DNA of 60,000 nucleotides, taken from the NCBI GenBank assembly GCA_950295325.1, contig OX485806.1, positions 35,032,001 through 35,092,000 on the forward strand, read 5' to 3'. The notes beneath the pieces were generated by a model, which did not search any database, was not told the origin of the DNA, and was given only the letters and a program-made list of their open reading frames with translations. Positions 59,406-60,000 of the stretch are shown one piece after another; within the stretch, counting starts at the first letter, position 1; each line of letters opens with the position of its first letter. A program made the position numbers and the translations under genes. The stretch is from Polytrichum commune (lineage: Eukaryota; Streptophyta; Polytrichopsida; Polytrichales; Polytrichaceae).

Positions 59406-60000
59406 GCTAAACGTTCCCCAACGTTCGCACTACACCAGCAGCTCGGCAGCACCTGCTTGCAAATGTTGGCAAGCAAAATGCGATGCCCAATAAACTCCAA
59501 AGAATCGGCTTAACAATCCCTGCGAAGAAGAAGCAAAGCGGTAGTAGCCAAAACGTGCGTGTCTCACAAGTAGGGGAAAAGTGGATCAATTCGTTTGAAC
59601 TTTAGAGATTAATAACCAAAAGACAAGCTGTGTGCGCGGATGCCTCTAAGCAGACCCTAATTCGCAGCTTTCTGTGACTCGGTAATGTGACCTTGGAAGA
59701 AGAGCTGCTAACATCTGCATGAGGTAAATTAGTGCTGCAATTTCTGTTTTGAATAAGGGAACTGCCTTGATAAAAAAATTTATTAAGAATAATAAATTAA
59801 TCAATAAAAATTATAAGTGTGATGATGAAAAGGAGAGATGTCTGCGCACGAAAAAAAGTTAGAACAAGAAAACTATCTCCGGTGCATGAGTAAGCAGCTG
59901 CGAAATGTCTGCCTGATCTAGGGAGCCAGCCTGTGTAGAAGATGAAGCAAGCAAGAAGAAAGCCGATAGATGATGTCTGTGAAGAATGATCAATTGACGG
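59405..60000. other. Upstream region of the stress-protein gene, no further gene
   Basis: Presumed promoter. No second coding region or RNA gene was recognised up to the window end. Confidence 0.35.

Overview
The window looks like nuclear DNA of a land plant. The evidence is intron-rich genes with GT..AG splice sites, plant-type telomere-like TTTAGGG repeats near 3.2 kb, and plant gene families: a galectin-domain Hyp-O-galactosyltransferase, a choline monooxygenase-like Rieske protein, a plant UVSSA and a UspA-type stress protein. Intergenic and intronic DNA is AT-rich and crowded with small transposons and tandem repeats. I cannot name the species. The long introns would suit a seed-free vascular plant or another repeat-rich lineage, but that is inference.

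The left third (1-21 kb) is the unusual part. It holds at least two, probably three, relatives of one undescribed element. The younger copy (about 3.8-12.36 kb, plus strand) is GC-rich with long open frames. It has a purine-rich repeated leader, a cluster of nine 22-bp palindromes, and then a large gene. Every exon of that gene begins and ends in codon phase 0, and its short introns also carry the palindromes. The predicted protein has a DGQH motif recalling ParB-superfamily DGQHR/DndB proteins, a coiled coil, a proline-rich linker and a C-terminal FCP1-like HAD phosphatase domain. The older copy (about 12.4-20.95 kb, minus strand) is a decayed colinear relative with the same order of leader, palindrome cluster, gene and intron 1 position. 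Its 22-bp palindromes have a different sequence (GTTTYGG, eight bases, CCRAAAC). A third fragment at the left edge (1-560) is followed by an array of about 177-bp units, each with two palindromes. My reading is that the element encodes a DNA-binding protein whose sites are the palindromes, and that protein and site have diverged together. Plant VANDAL/VANC anti-silencing and bacterial ParB-parS are useful comparisons, but this is a hypothesis.

The right two thirds (21-60 kb) are ordinary plant chromosome. In order: a 10-exon choline monooxygenase-like gene (minus, 28384-21633); a galectin-domain galactosyltransferase (plus, about 31.5-41.5 kb) whose introns carry a tRNA-derived SINE, MITEs, foldbacks and a LINE fragment; a 5-exon UVSSA gene for transcription-coupled repair (minus, 47344-42024); a two-exon gene for a small, probably mitochondrial membrane protein (plus, 49700-51658); an intronless phosphoglycerate-mutase-like gene (plus, 53204-54019); and a 5-exon universal stress protein gene (minus, 59370-55725). 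These genes are independent of one another and form no operon or cluster.

Exon boundaries were read by eye from splice motifs, reading phase and remembered family motifs. No alignment or database search was run.
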